Below are positions 11,775 through 22,170 of a DNA stretch of 64,000 nucleotides, piece by piece. The position numbers and the translations under genes are program-made. The stretch is from the NCBI RefSeq assembly GCF_003597395.2, contig NC_133773.1, forward strand, positions 74,812,986-74,876,985, given 5' to 3'. Within the stretch, counting starts at the first letter, position 1; every line of letters starts with the position of its first letter. Below the pieces are notes generated by a model. That model was not told where the DNA came from and did not search any database. It saw only the letters and a list, made by a program, of their open reading frames with translations. This DNA comes from Chelonoidis abingdonii (lineage: Eukaryota > Chordata > Testudines > Testudinidae).

Positions 11775-12890
11775 CTACAAAGTCCAATGCTGTACCAGGG
11801 CAGCTGTCATGGCTTGTACACCCTTATTTTAATTCAAGAGTCTCTCAAGTTGTTTGTGATCTGTCAGAATGGCAATTCCCATATAAGTATTGATTAAAAA
11901 AATAGTAGACTTTCTTCTTCTAACTGAGAATAACCCCATTCACCTTTAGTCAGTGACCTGGAGACATATCCAGTTAGCCATACTTCAACATCCCTCATGT
12001 TATGTGACAAAACTGTCCCAAACCCTTAAGATGTAGCATCACATGACAGGATTAATTCTTTGCCTAGGTCACAATGAACAAGTAGATCCAAGGACTTGAG
12101 TAGCTTTTTACACTTCTGGAAAGCTCCCGCTTGTCTCTTTCCCCAATACCAGGGGATTTCCTGGATCAGGAGTTGATGGCAGGGCTATCAAAGGGCTGAA
12201 ACATTTGGGAGATGTGCTATAAAAATTTAACGTACCAAAGTATGCTCATAGCTCTGTTGTTTTCCCAGGGGCTAGGGCCTGCTGTTGTGACTTTGTCTGC
12301 CACAGAGTGAATTCTCCTTGTTCATCCTGTAGCCCATATACACCACTTCTGGTCTCATGCGAGCAAAAAACACAAAAAAACCTATAACTAGTTCCTTTTG
12401 TTTTCAGCAAAGTCCCTCCACTTTCAATCTTGGAAGTATGTTCTTCAGGTGTTCAGCATCACTTTTGCCTATGACGAAGAGGTTGTCAGTCCTCACCACC
12501 ACACATGGGATACCTTTCAACAAACTTTCCATGGTCCTCTGGAAAATTTCAGGTGCTGCTGATATTCCATGTGAAAATTGATTGCACTGGTATAGTCCCT
12601 TGTGAGTGTTTATAGTGATATATTTCTTACAGTCCTCTACTCTCATCTGCTGGTATAACTGCAATAAGTCCAGCTTACTAAATTTTTGACCCCAAAACAG
12701 AGCAAGTCCTCTGTCCATAGAGTGAGGTGACTTTATAACCCCTGCAATGCATATGGTCTTGTCTGGTTTAACCATGGGCACTATAGCTGTGTTCCATTCA
12801 GAAAACAGCGCTGGTGAAATGATGCTCTGCTTTTCCAGCCTGTCTAACTCACTCAGTCTTTTATCTGAGGGCATAATGAACTGGCATTGC
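11775..12890 (-). pseudogene. Gypsy reverse transcriptase and RNase H pseudogene
   Basis: The longest open part (12404-12874, 156 codons) has clear gypsy RT blocks: SKLDLLQLYQQ (the first catalytic Asp in the 'KLDL..AY' motif), INTHKGLYQ, and SAAPEIFQRTMESLLKGIP. Where YxDD should stand it reads RTDN, so the catalytic pair is lost. Past a stop at 12404 the frame continues with a connection region and then TDHKQLE, the RNase H 'TDHKPL' block near 11870, and KGVQAMTAA. It encoded the cDNA-synthesis part of pol and is not functional. Confidence 0.85.
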
Positions 12891-12929
12891 TTTAAAATAT
12901 TTTGGTTGACTTAAACCCATCGCCTTCAA

Positions 12930-13236
12930 GGGAAGGGAAAGGACTCAATTAGTCATGCTCTGCACTAGTAGGCAGTAACTAATTGTCTCCTGGATGGAGA
13001 TGAGGCAGAACTAAGCTATATAAGTAGACTGAGGAAGGCCAGTTTGGGAGCAAGATGGCAGAGGTGGGAGAGAGAAGCCCTGGTCTAGGACGTAATAGGC
13101 AGACTACAACGAGGGAACCATAATGAAGCCTTAGAGAAGTGGAAGGGGTATTAGTTTGAAGACTTGTTTGAATCTTTATTTGGACTTGTTCGCGCTACTT
13201 TGGAAGAGGTTTAGACTTTTATGTGAATTAATCAGA
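12930..13236 (+). mobile_element. Promoter-like retroelement piece, left half of the Harbinger 1 insertion site
   Basis: This segment contains GCTATATAAG (13015-13024) followed by a purine-rich leader. It continues directly into 17691 onward once the Harbinger element is removed, so the two halves were one sequence. It resembles the LTR or 5' leader of a turtle retroelement; I cannot name it. Confidence 0.4.
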
Positions 13237-13590
13237 GGCCACGTCTACACTACCGGATTAATTCGAATTTGTTTAAACCGATTTTATAAAACCAATTTTA
13301 TAAAATCGGTTTAGCGCGTCCACACTAGGATCCTTAAATCGATTGTGTGCGTCCATGGTCCAAGGCTAGCATCGATTTCAGGAGTGGTGCACTGTGGGTA
13401 GCTGTTCCACAGCTATCCCATCGTTCCCACTTCCGGGTTGAGAGCCCAGTGCCTGATGGGGCAAAAAAAACATTGTCCCGGGTGGTGCTGGGTACAGCCT
13501 CACCCCTCCCCTTTGTGAAGCAGCAACAGCCAACCATTTTCGCGCCTTTTTTCCTGGTGAAGAGAGCAAACGCCGCATAGCACAGCAAGC

Positions 13591-14920
13591 ATGGACCCTG
13601 CTGAGACCATGACCCTGCTGAGATCAGTAACGCAATCGTGCAACGTTGTAAACACCTCGCGCACTCTCGTGCTGTCTATGCTGAGCCATGAACTGCAAAA
13701 TCAGGAAGAGGGGGAGGAGGAGGGAGGAGGAGGGAGCTACGGCAAGCGACACCGACGAGAGCGATGACGACATGGAGACTGAATTCTCCCTAACCGCGGG
13801 ACCCAGCATTTTGGGAGCTACTGCTGGTAATGGGGCAGCCTTCTACCCATTGAACGCCGATTTTGGGCACGGGAAACAAGCACAGACTGGTGGGACCGCA
13901 TAGTTTTGCAGGTGTGGGAACGATTCCCAGTGGCTGCAAAACTTTCGCATGCGTAAGAGCACTTTCTTGAACTTTGTGACTTTGCTTTCCCCTGCCCTGA
14001 AACGCCATAATACTAAGATGAGAGCAGCCCTCACAGTGGAGAAGCGAGTGGCAATAGCCCTCTGGAAGCTTGCAACTCCAGACAGCTACCGGTCAGTCGG
14101 GAATCAAAAATTTGGAGTGGGGAAATCTACTGTGGGGGCTGCTGTGATGCAAGTAGCCAAAAGCAATCGTTAAGCTGCTGCTACGAAAGTTTGTGACTCT
14201 GGGAAATGTGCAGGTCATAGTGGATGGCTTTGCTGCAATGGGATTCCTAACTGTGGAGGGGCCATAGATGGAACCCATATCCCTATCTTGGCCCCAGAGC
14301 ACCAGGCACCCAGTACGTGGAACCCGCAAGGGGTACTTTTCCATGGTGCTGCAAGCACTGGTGGATCACAAGGGACGTTTCACCAGCATCCACGTGGGAT
14401 GGCCAGGAAGGGTTCATGACGTCGCGCTTCAGAAGCACAACTCTCTTTAAAACGGCTGCAGCAAGGAATTACTTCCCAGACCAGAAAATAACAGTTGGCG
14501 ATGTTGAGATGCCCTGTCGTTATCCTGGGGTGACCCAGCCTACCCCTTGATGCCATGGCTCATGAAGCCATACACAGGCAGCCTGGACAGTGGTCAGGAG
14601 TGTTAACTACAGGCTGAGCAAGTGCAGGATGGTGGTAGAGTGTGCATTTGGCGTTTAAAGGGTCGCTGGAGATCATTACTTATTCGCTCAGACCTCAGCC
14701 AAAAGAATGTCCCTTTGCTATTGCTGCTTGCTGTGTGCTCCACAATCTCTGTGAGAGTAAGGGGGAGACCTTTCTGGCGGGGTGGGAGGCTGAGGCAAAT
14801 CACCTGGCCGCTGACTACGAGCAGCCAGACACCAGGGCGATTAGAAGAGCACACCAGGAGGCGGTGCGCATCAGAGAAGCCTTGAAAAGTAGTTTCAGCA
14901 CGGGCCAGGGTATGGTGTGA
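13591..14920 (+). pseudogene. Harbinger DDE transposase pseudogene (element 1)
   Basis: The start ATG at 13591 is chosen because it opens MDPAE, matching MEPAQ in element 2. The order of blocks is: an acidic linker (about 13740-13800), the WWDRIVLQVW block (13880-13920), a helix-turn-helix-like region (14030-14170), then the nuclease. The three catalytic positions are visible in different frames: AIDGTHIPILAP (first Asp, about 14265), RVHDVA (second Asp, about 14418) and a VVECAFG equivalent (Glu, about 14640). At least three frameshifts separate them. The end matches element 2 (STGQGMV-stop against ITGQGTV-stop). Harbinger transposase cuts and pastes the element together with its Myb-like partner. 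A poly(A) signal AATAAA follows at 15022. Confidence 0.85.
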
Positions 14921-14964
14921 CTGGCAAGTGCTTGTTTCCCTTGATGAAACCCTCCCGCCTCTAT

Positions 14965-15145
14965 TGACTGATTCCCTGTAAGCAACCCACCCTCCCCCTT
15001 TACTTACAGCTTGCTGAAGGAAATAAAGTCAGTAAATTTTAAAAATCATTTATTCTGTATTAAAAGTCATTTTGGTATTGTTTAAAAATCATGAATTCTT
15101 TCTTAAAAGTCATTCCCTGTAATCAACCCACCCTCCCCCTTTGGA
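14965..15145. repeat. Short direct repeat between the two convergent genes
   Basis: TCCCTGTAA then CAACCCACCCTCCCCCTTT occurs at about 14969-15001 and again at 15113-15142, flanking AT-rich sequence with the two facing poly(A) signals (AATAAA at 15022 on plus; complement of 15153-15158 on minus). It appears to be a local duplication within the element. Confidence 0.7.
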
Positions 15146-16361
15146 TGTATTCTTTATTAAAAAGTAATTATAAAAAGAGGCACAGAATTATCTAGGTATC
15201 CCTGCATGGTGTGTTTGGGAGGAGGATCGGAGGAAAGGAAAAGCCATTAAGCACATTTCAGCTTAATGTCAGCCTTTTGGTTGGGCTGTCCATGGGGGTG
15301 GAGTGGGGCTGGTGCAGAAAGCCTTCCCCACGCGTTCTAACACGTCTGGGGTGAGGTAGATATGAACGTGGGGAGCTTGAGGGTGGTTAAACATGGGCTG
15401 CAGTGGCACTCCTGTAACCCCGCTGCTGTTCCTGAACATCCACCATGCGTCTGAGGATCTCAGTTTGATCACGCAGCAGCAGCTCCAGCGTTGCATCATG
15501 CCACCGCTGATGCTTCCTGCCTACACCTCTGATCTTTGCCTGCCCCCGCCACCTCTCTTCTTCCTGCCGCCACCTCTCATCTCGAGCGTCTCTCCTATCC
15601 TCCGGTCACTGGCATCTTTCCTGTATTTGCTATCACTTTCTTCCAATCATTCTGATGAGCTCTGTCACTGCGGGTTACTTCCATGATTTCTGAAAACATT
15701 TCATCTCGAGTTCTCTCTTTCTCCTCCGCCTTATCTTAGCTAGCCTTCCGGATGGGGTAGCAAGGACAGACCAAGTGTGCAGCTGCATGGGGAGTGAAAC
15801 AGGGAGAGAAGTATGTAAAAAGATACATTTTTACAGAACAATGCTTGTAGTCTTTCACAGTGATAAAACTATCCACCTTACATTAGCACATGTGATTTCA
15901 CTACAAGGTCGCATTTTCCATCGTTTTATATGACTGTGTCTCGAGAGCACACTGCAGGCGCTGGACCAGGTCCTGGCATCATAATTCAGCTTCCATGCGG
16001 CCATGGTAAGGCTTTATGTTTGACTTCTCCAGGGTTTATATCCACAGTGACCTATGATGCCTTGTTGCTGTTAAGAGGAACCAGCAGACCCCAAACCCGC
16101 TCTTTCCCTCCTCCCCCACCGCATGGCTCCTATCATGTAAGCTAACTGTTATTGATCTCCTCCCTCCTCCCCCCCCCACCGCGTGGCTGGTAGCTGGGAG
16201 GATTCTGCTTGCCCAAACGCAGAAAAGCCCAGCGCCAGCCTTCCCTCCCTCCCCCCACTCAGCTACGGGCAAGGTATGAGTAAGCGGCAGCCAGCCCAGC
16301 AGTAAAATCGCCATGTATGCCCCCCTAATAAAAAAAATTCCTGAATTTCAACACAGTTACA

Positions 16362-16679
16362 ATGAATGATATAACTCTGGTGAGAATAACAGCGGAAGAT
16401 GCAGAACGTATGTTTCTTGACTGCGAGCAGTGTCCAGGCGCTTACGCAGCTGTGCTTTGTGAAGCAATGATTCCGAATTACTTGATGCATGCCTGGCGTG
16501 GGAAAGTCTCATTCAATGGGGGACCGGATAAGGCTGCCTTGCCCCGAAATCTACTGAAAAGGCTTTTTTTGAGTACCTCCAATATCGATTCATGGAGATT
16601 TCTTGGGAGGATTTTCACTCTATCCCCAGACATGTTAACGAACTTTTCCTGTAACTGTACTGGCTGCGATGATGAATGA
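16362..16679 (+). CDS. Third Harbinger ORF, 105 codons, function unknown
   Basis: An ATG at 16362 opens a 105-residue protein beginning MNDITLVRITAEDAERMF. It is soluble-looking, acidic at the N-terminus, has six Cys (CEQC, a later single Cys, and CNCTGC near the C-terminus) and no membrane segment. An acceptor-like TTTCAACACAG ends at 16356, five bases before the ATG, and a stop codon in frame at 16329 closes the frame upstream. A T7 run (16564-16570) offers an alternative end: one base more would give FEYLQYRFMEISWEDF and a stop at 16652. That reading looks more protein-like, so a one-base deletion is possible. ATTAAA follows at 16703. I recognise no domain. It lies wholly inside the Myb intron on the opposite strand and is absent from element 2. 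Confidence 0.55.
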   Translation: MNDITLVRITAEDAERMFLDCEQCPGAYAAVLCEAMIPNYLMHAWRGKVSFNGGPDKAALPRNLLKRLFLSTSNIDSWRFLGRIFTLSPDMLTNFSCNCTGCDDE

Positions 16680-16702
16680 CAACCCCTGCTTGCAAATTAA
16701 TC

Positions 16703-16708
16703 ATTAAA
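16703..16708 (+). terminator. Poly(A) signal ATTAAA after the third ORF
   Basis: ATTAAA lies 24 bases after the third ORF stop and 48 bases before the Myb exon-1 donor, so a plus-strand transcript could end inside the intron. Confidence 0.4.
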
Positions 16709-17690
16709 AAACGCTTTGTTTTAAACCATGTTTGATATTTAGAAATGTACACTCACCTGAGCTCCCTTCCATGGCTTCACTGTCTGGGATAGTGGCTTGG
16801 GTGGGCTGGGAGGGTAATTCTGGGCTCACAAAAAGCTCCTGGCTGCTGTGGGTAATTGAGAGCTGTGTGCTATCAGCAATGTCTTTCTCCTCTTCATCTT
16901 CCTCATCTTCCCCCTCAGCAGAATCCTCAGCCACGGTTGATATCACAACCTGCATCTGAATCAACGGCAGGGGTGGGGTACTGGTTGCGCAGCCCCCAAA
17001 ATTGCATGCAGCTCAGCAATAGAAGCGGCATGTTTTCGGACCTGCTCCAGACCTTTTCCGTTTGCCTCTCTGGTTTTCTGGTATGCCTGCTCAGCTCTTT
17101 AACTTTTATTCTGCACTGCACTGAGTCCCTCCTGTGTCCTTTTGCAATCATAGACTTTGAAATTCTTTCAAATATTTTTCTTCATTTCGTCTTGACGAAC
17201 GGAGTTCTGTAAGCACTGAATCCTCACCCCAGATAGCGATCAGATCCAGTACCTCTTGTGTGGTCCAGGCTGGTGCTCTTTTTCTATTCTCAGGAGACTG
17301 CATTGTTACCTGTGCTGATGAGCCCTGCGTGGTCACCTGTGCTGATCAGAGCTCCACGCTGGCCAAACAGGAAATTGAATTCAAAAGTCCGCGGGGCTTT
17401 TCCTGTTTACCTGGCCAGTGCATCGGGTTCTGACTGCTGTCCAGAGCGGTCAGTGGTGCTCTGTGGGATACCTCCCGGAGGCCAGTAACTTCGATTTCCG
17501 TCCACACTACATATAATTCCGATTTAGTAAAATCGATTTTAGGGTTACTCCTGTGGTTTTGATGGAGTACAGAAATCGATTTAAAGAGCCCTTTAAATCG
17601 ATTTACAGGGCGGTGTAGTGTGGACGGGTGCAGCGTTAAATCGATTTAACGCTGTTTAAATCGATTTAACGGCGTAGTGTAGACCAGGCC

Positions 17691-18300
17691 AGAGGCTTGA
17701 GCCATGGAACAACTAGAGGGGGAGTTGGCAGAAGAAGCAGACTGAGAGAGGATTTTCCAGGCCCAGGAAATAGCCACCAGGGGAGTGCAAGAGGCAAAAT
17801 CACCTGCAACATTGCATACAAGTGTGAGGAGGCACCCTAGAGGTGAGGATGCATGCTTACACCAATATTTGCAAATATCAAGTGGCTCCTGTCACAGTCC
17901 AGATTGATTCCCTCCTAGTGGATGGTGACCAGACTGTGTTAATCTGACTCAATTTTTGGATTCCATATGCTTTCAAGTCACCTGGGTCTGGACAAGTGTC
18001 CAGTCACTGTTTCTAACTCTGGGCCTCTCAGGCACCGTCCCTGGGGTGAACTCCCTGTCTGGCCCCCTTCCTTGGCAGTGAGACTCTGTAGTCCAGCTGA
18101 CCTGGCCTTAAATAAATGCTGAAACTCCCAAGTCTCCCCAGTAACTTATGCATGCTCCTCCAGAGATGCACCCTTGTGCTTGCTCGGAATTAAAATGTAA
18201 TTATTTGAGGAAACATGACACTTAAAGCAAGGAATGCAGGCTTTGGAAATGAAAAGCTAAGACACACACATACTTTATGCTTAGGCAGAATAGGAGAGTT
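17691..18300 (+). mobile_element. Right half of the sequence interrupted by Harbinger 1, then LTR-like sequence
   Basis: Bases 17691-17890 continue the purine-rich leader broken at 13236. From about 17890 a pyrimidine-rich region follows (CTGTCACAGTCC... to about 18190) that looks like old LTR material. Both assignments rest on general appearance only. Confidence 0.35.
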
Positions 18301-19059
18301 ACGCATCTAGGCAAAATAATAAATGGCCAAATGCAATTCTCCCTCAGAGTCCTCACCACTCCAAAGAGTCCTTGGATTCATCAGTGTCCTTCTGGGAAGG
18401 CAAAGTTCCTTTTCCCACTCCTCCAGTTGTCTTCTGTTTCTGGTGATTAACTGGCTTCTTTGCTTAGTCAGCATGTCATTTTTAAAATCAGTCTGTAACA
18501 CTTTTTCTGTTTGTCACTGAGGATTTTCCATAGTCCAATCCCCCTGTCAATGAGTGGCTCTTCTGTTAGCATTCTCTTTTTCCACCAAGGTTGAACTATT
18601 CACTGTTGATGCCCCATCGATGAACCTGTTTTAATTTTCTAGACATCTCCTGATTCTGCTGCAAAATAGAAGCTGTAGTCCACATTGAAGGTTACAATCA
18701 TAAATGCTATTTCACAAAATAAAATGGAATTCATAAGTTGACACACATATTCTGCAACTGTCAGCTCCTCTTCCTTCTTTTCTGGCCATCTTGACATAAT
18801 GACTGTTCTGAGTGATTAAAGCATGGTGTCTGTTAGAATGTGTGTCTATTTGCAGAAGTGCATCTGTCTGTCACATGAACAAGTTCTCTTTGGTTGATAT
18901 GTTCAAGTTCCTGATGATAGTCGTCCTCTTGGTATATGCTGAAAATTTCATAATCTTGGATTTCAGTAGTCTCCAATGAACATCATTGGCTCATGTTTGT
19001 ATTGTACATCCACGCAATATTTTGAACTAGTTGCTGAAAGCCCGTGCTGTCACATGGAT

Positions 19060-19225
19060 GAAATTCTTAAAGTCATGTGTGTATAAAGAAGCTGAAAATG
19101 GCTGAGAAGTTAACATTGGATGGTAACACACTGTGAATCCCAGTGATGATTGAACCAGGTGATATTCTGAACAAAAAGTGCTGTCAGCATGCTTGTAGTT
19201 TGTTTCCATCACAGGACACTGACTT
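19060..19225. repeat. Imperfect duplicate of a gypsy-2 segment
   Basis: Sequence here (GAAAATGGCTGAGAAGTTAA, ...TGTGAATCCCAGTGATGATT, ...TTCTGAACAAAAAG, ...GCTTCCATCAC-type ending) reappears in the same order at 19600-19713 plus 22604-22665, the two sides of the hAT insertion. The copies are about 70-75% alike by eye, so this is an old tandem duplication inside the element. Confidence 0.6.
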
Positions 19226-19239
19226 AGAAATTCTAGAGT

Positions 19240-19460
19240 GATGATTTGGGTAATTGTGTGTGTTGTGGAGTTTGTGTGGGTGGTTTTGTTGATTTATTTG
19301 TGGGTTATGTTGTGCTGGGAGAGTTGTGTTGCTTTGTACAGGTAGAAAATGAGGGTGGTGTTGCTATGTGTGGTTGGAGTTGTGTGTAGTGGTTGTGTTT
19401 TTTGTGCTGGGAGATTTGTGTAGAGGTGAAAGTTAGATTTGTGTATAGCAGGTGGGCCAA
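19240..19460. repeat. GT-rich low-complexity tract
   Basis: About 220 bases of irregular TTGTG/GTGTG words on the plus strand. They lie between the two duplicated gypsy-2 segments. Confidence 0.7.
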
Positions 19461-20224
19461 GTAATCCACCACCTGTATAGTCTCTCCCTTATTCAACCAA
19501 TGCAATTGTTGCATGCAAATTTGTTGTAGCATGAGGACAGCGATTGGCTGAGTTAAAGCTGATATCATAATGGCTTAGGACTCTTGGCATGGCATAGATA
19601 CACACCTTACTGTAGCTGTATACCACATAGATGTAATTCATAGTCAGAATGGCTGAGAATTTAAAAACAGACCACAAAACCCTGTGATGATTCAATCTAG
19701 TAATCTTCTGAACCAGTGGCATAGCTAGAAGTGAAAATGTGGGTGGGTCTCCAAGTTATGAGGCTGGGCAATGAACAAACTGCTGAGCTAATTTTAATAC
19801 AGATTCACTGTCATACTGTCAGTCTTGTAGCTTAGGCAGCCCAGGTTGCTCCACTCAGCAGCTGAGAGCCGAGCCCACCAGTGCATCTGCAGTGACATGC
19901 TGGCAGGTCTGGGGATTCCAGGACATGGGCACTAGTGCTCATTTGGGCTACTTTGGAGCTAGCCTTCTCCCCTCTGCCCTTACCACCTCCTGTCTTTTGC
20001 CCTGTTTCCTCCCTTACCTCTAACAGCACTGTCCTCCTTTACCTTTTACCTCCTGCCTCCCCCTAATTGTGCATCCTGCCCTACCCTACCTCTCCAACCC
20101 ACTATACTCCTGCCTTCTGGCTCTACTTGTTTCCCCACTCATAGCTCCACCTTATAAACCCACCATAGCATCCCATTTACTTACCGCTACTGCTTACATG
20201 CCCTTCTGCCTTTTGCCTCTAAAC

Positions 20225-20959
20225 CAGTGGTTCCCAGACTTTAACAACCTCTGAACCCTTTTTACTAAAATGTCAAGTCTCGCGAACCTCCACTCCCCCC
20301 CATAAATGAATATTTCCAGGGATTTTCTCCTTTACCTGAGTATAAATTGTAAAAGTAGTGATCTTGGAAATTTTTTTTTATGACATGCTTATTACACACT
20401 ATCATTATTTATCATTACAGTATTTTTATTACATTATGAAAACGGCAACACTCTTCCAAGACCTCATTTTCATAGCTTGTATCACTTTGAATAAGCCTGT
20501 TATAAGACACGCCCCTATGTTTCATCAAGGAGTATCAGATGAGAAACAGCATGAAGGTATTTAGGAAGCCAACTCAGAGAATTCCTCCTACAGAAGCAGT
20601 CAGGTCTTGAGCAATCCAGGCAAACAACGCATGTTGCAACAAAGCTTAAACTTGTTCTTCATAATAATTTTAAAAACAGTAATAGCTGCCTATTTAATTT
20701 TAAAAACAGCAAAAAATATCCACCTCCCTTTCCATTTCTTATAAGGAATCTTGAAGTTTAAATCTCCTCAGTGTGATAGATATGCTTGCTTTGATCTGCT
20801 TAGCTCTTGGAAGTCCAGAGGCTCCGGGCTGCTGGCCCCATGCTGCCTAGGTTTCCTAGGGACAGCTCTGTCCACCACTAGGGAATTTTTCCCCCTAGAA
20901 CCTCCTGTAACATTTCACAAACCCCTTGGGTTTCACAAACCCCAGTTTGGGAACCACTG
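20225..20959. mobile_element. hAT-type element nested in 19714-22603
   Basis: Ends CAGTGGTTCCCAGACTTTAA and (inverted) CAGTGGTTCCCAAACTGGGG match the Charlie-like hAT terminus CAGTGGTTCTCAA. Flanks CTCTAAAC and CTCTATAA look like a decayed 8-bp duplication. At 735 bp it has no transposase. Confidence 0.75.
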
Positions 20960-21142
20960 CTCTATAATCTCCCATCAATGCTTCCATACCCAAACCTCTG
21001 CCTTCCACCAGTTTCCTGCACCGACTCAACACCCCCTAGCTCCCCTCCTCCACTTCTGTTTCCCCCAGCATCTAATACCCTCTGTGCATCACCTAGTTTT
21101 GCCCCAGCTCATCTGATTCTGACCCCCTTTTACTCCCTAGTT

Positions 21143-21691
21143 CAGAGGTGGGCAAACTATGACCCACGGGCAACATCCGGCCCACGGGACTGTCCTGCCT
21201 GGCCCTTGAGCTCCCGGCCTGGGAGGCTAGCTCCTGGGCCCTCTCCCACTGTCCCCCCGCCTCCACCCGTAGCCTCAGTTCGCCATGCTGCCAGTACTCT
21301 GGCCTGCCTCTCCTGCTGGGCAGCACAGCCGCGTGGCTGGCTCCAGCCTGGCAGTGCGGCTGCGAGCTCCTGCTGCTCTGAGTGACATGGTAAGGAGGCT
21401 GGGAGCAGGGGCTTGGATAAGGGGCAGGAGACCCTGGGAGGCAGTCAGGGGACAGGGAGAAGGGGGCGGCTGGATGAGGTGGAGGTTCTGGGGAGAGGCA
21501 GTCAGAGGACGGGGGGGGGGTTGGATGAGTCAGGAGTTCTGAGGGGGGCAGTTAGGGAGTGAGAAGTGTGGGGGGATGGATAGGGGGCAGAGGCCAGGCT
21601 GTTTGGGGAAGCACAGCCTTCCTTACCTGGCTCTCCATACAGTTTCAGACACCCAATGTGGCCATCGGGCCAAAAAGTTTGCCCACTCTTG
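21143..21691. mobile_element. hAT-type element nested in 19714-22603
   Basis: Ends CAGAGGTGGGCAAACT and (inverted) CAAGAGTGGGCAAACT are terminal inverted repeats of the hAT CAG(N)GGTGGGCAAACT type. CCCTAGTT flanks both sides exactly (21135-21142, 21692-21699). The interior is GC-rich with purine-rich minisatellite-like sequence at 21390-21600. Confidence 0.88.
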
Positions 21692-21827
21692 CCCTAGTTC
21701 CCCTTACCTCTGACCTCCTGGCTTGCCCTGTCTCTGACCATTCTTTGCCCCTGGCTTCCCCAATCTCCTTTTCTGTCTCTCTCCCCAGCCCGTCACTGGA
21801 GCAGGACAGATCAGGACAGGATGGGAC

Positions 21828-22170
21828 CAGGGCCAGCGCTTCCATTAGGCGACCCTAGGCAGTCGCCTAGGGTGCCAGGATTCGGGGGGCTGCATTTTGT
21901 GCGCTCCCAACTGGGCACATGGGAGCTTCCAGTTCCTCTCCCTTTGCGCCGTCAAAGAAGGGCCTTCTGCTGACATGCCACAGAAAACAGCGGCAGGCAA
22001 TTGAGCAGCTCAATGACAGCCACTGTCGCCTGCAGCATTTTGGCGGAGAGTCCTTCTTTGGCGACACGATGGGAGTGGAACCGGAAGCTCCCACGCACCC
22101 TGTGGGGAGCACACAAAATGCTGCTCCCCGAATTCTGCCTAGGGCGTCAGAAACTCTGGCGCCGTTCCTG
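21828..22170. mobile_element. hAT-type MITE nested in 19714-22603
   Basis: It runs from CAGGGCCAGCGCTTCC to GGCGCCGTTCCTG, with ends that are inverted repeats (CAGGGCCAGCGC against CAGGAACGGCGC). GATGGGAC flanks both sides exactly (21820-21827, 22171-22178). 343 bp, non-coding. Confidence 0.88.

Larger units (their letters stand above)
9915..12900 (-). mobile_element. Decayed Ty3/gypsy retrotransposon 1
   Basis: Minus-strand pieces of one pol lie in the expected order from high to low coordinates: reverse transcriptase (12874-12404), RNase H (about 12400-11775) and the C-terminal part of integrase (about 10700-10360). Frames are broken many times. A Tc1/mariner-like element (11155-11761) interrupts it between RNase H and integrase. 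No LTRs were identified, and the low-coordinate tail (10145-9915, a short basic frame) is assigned only by position. Confidence 0.75.
15783..16756 (-). other. Intron of the Harbinger Myb-like gene
   Basis: A 974-bp intron defined by GTGAGT at the 5' end and a pyrimidine-rich tract then CCATGCAG at the 3' end, both on the minus strand. The reading frame is kept across the join (S-S-A-A), supporting real splicing. On the plus strand it contains the whole third ORF and its poly(A) signal. Confidence 0.65.
15265..17303 (-). pseudogene. Harbinger Myb/SANT-like DNA-binding protein, two exons (element 1)
   Basis: The minus-strand ATG at 17303 opens MQSPEN, matching MQSPPS in element 2. A trihelix Myb/SANT-like domain follows: APAWTTQEVLDLIAIWGEDSV, then after a frameshift near 17150 VQCRIKVKEL. 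An acidic stretch (EGEDEEDEEEKD) and a Ser/Thr/Pro-rich tail end at a donor CAG|GTGAGT (intron starts 16756). The acceptor CCATGCAG lies at 15790-15783. Joined in phase, exon 2 reads on into RTRDEMFSEIMEVT, with one stop just before it. In Harbinger elements this protein binds the ends and helps bring the transposase to DNA. Stops and frameshifts make it a pseudogene. Confidence 0.8.
13237..17690 (+). mobile_element. PIF/Harbinger DNA transposon, element 1
   Basis: Termini GGCCACGTCTACACTAC and (inverted) GGCCTGGTCTACACTAC differ at two of 17 positions. AGA flanks both ends (13234-13236, 17691-17693). The 3-bp length fits Harbinger, though the usual target is TWA. Just inside the ends lie palindromic AAATCGATTT motifs, repeated at the right end. 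The element carries a DDE transposase pseudogene (+), a Myb/SANT-like gene in two exons (-), and a third ORF (+) within the Myb intron. The two main genes converge and use facing poly(A) signals at 15022 (+) and 15153 (-). At 4.45 kb it has a normal autonomous size but is dead. Confidence 0.85.

Noticed and set aside
16704..16964. Independent acidic small protein on the minus strand
   Set aside because: The frame is the C-terminal part of exon 1 of the Harbinger Myb-like gene, running through the splice donor into the intron.
21390..21600. CpG-island-like promoter of a host gene
   Set aside because: The GC-rich block is the body of a hAT-type element with exact target duplications.
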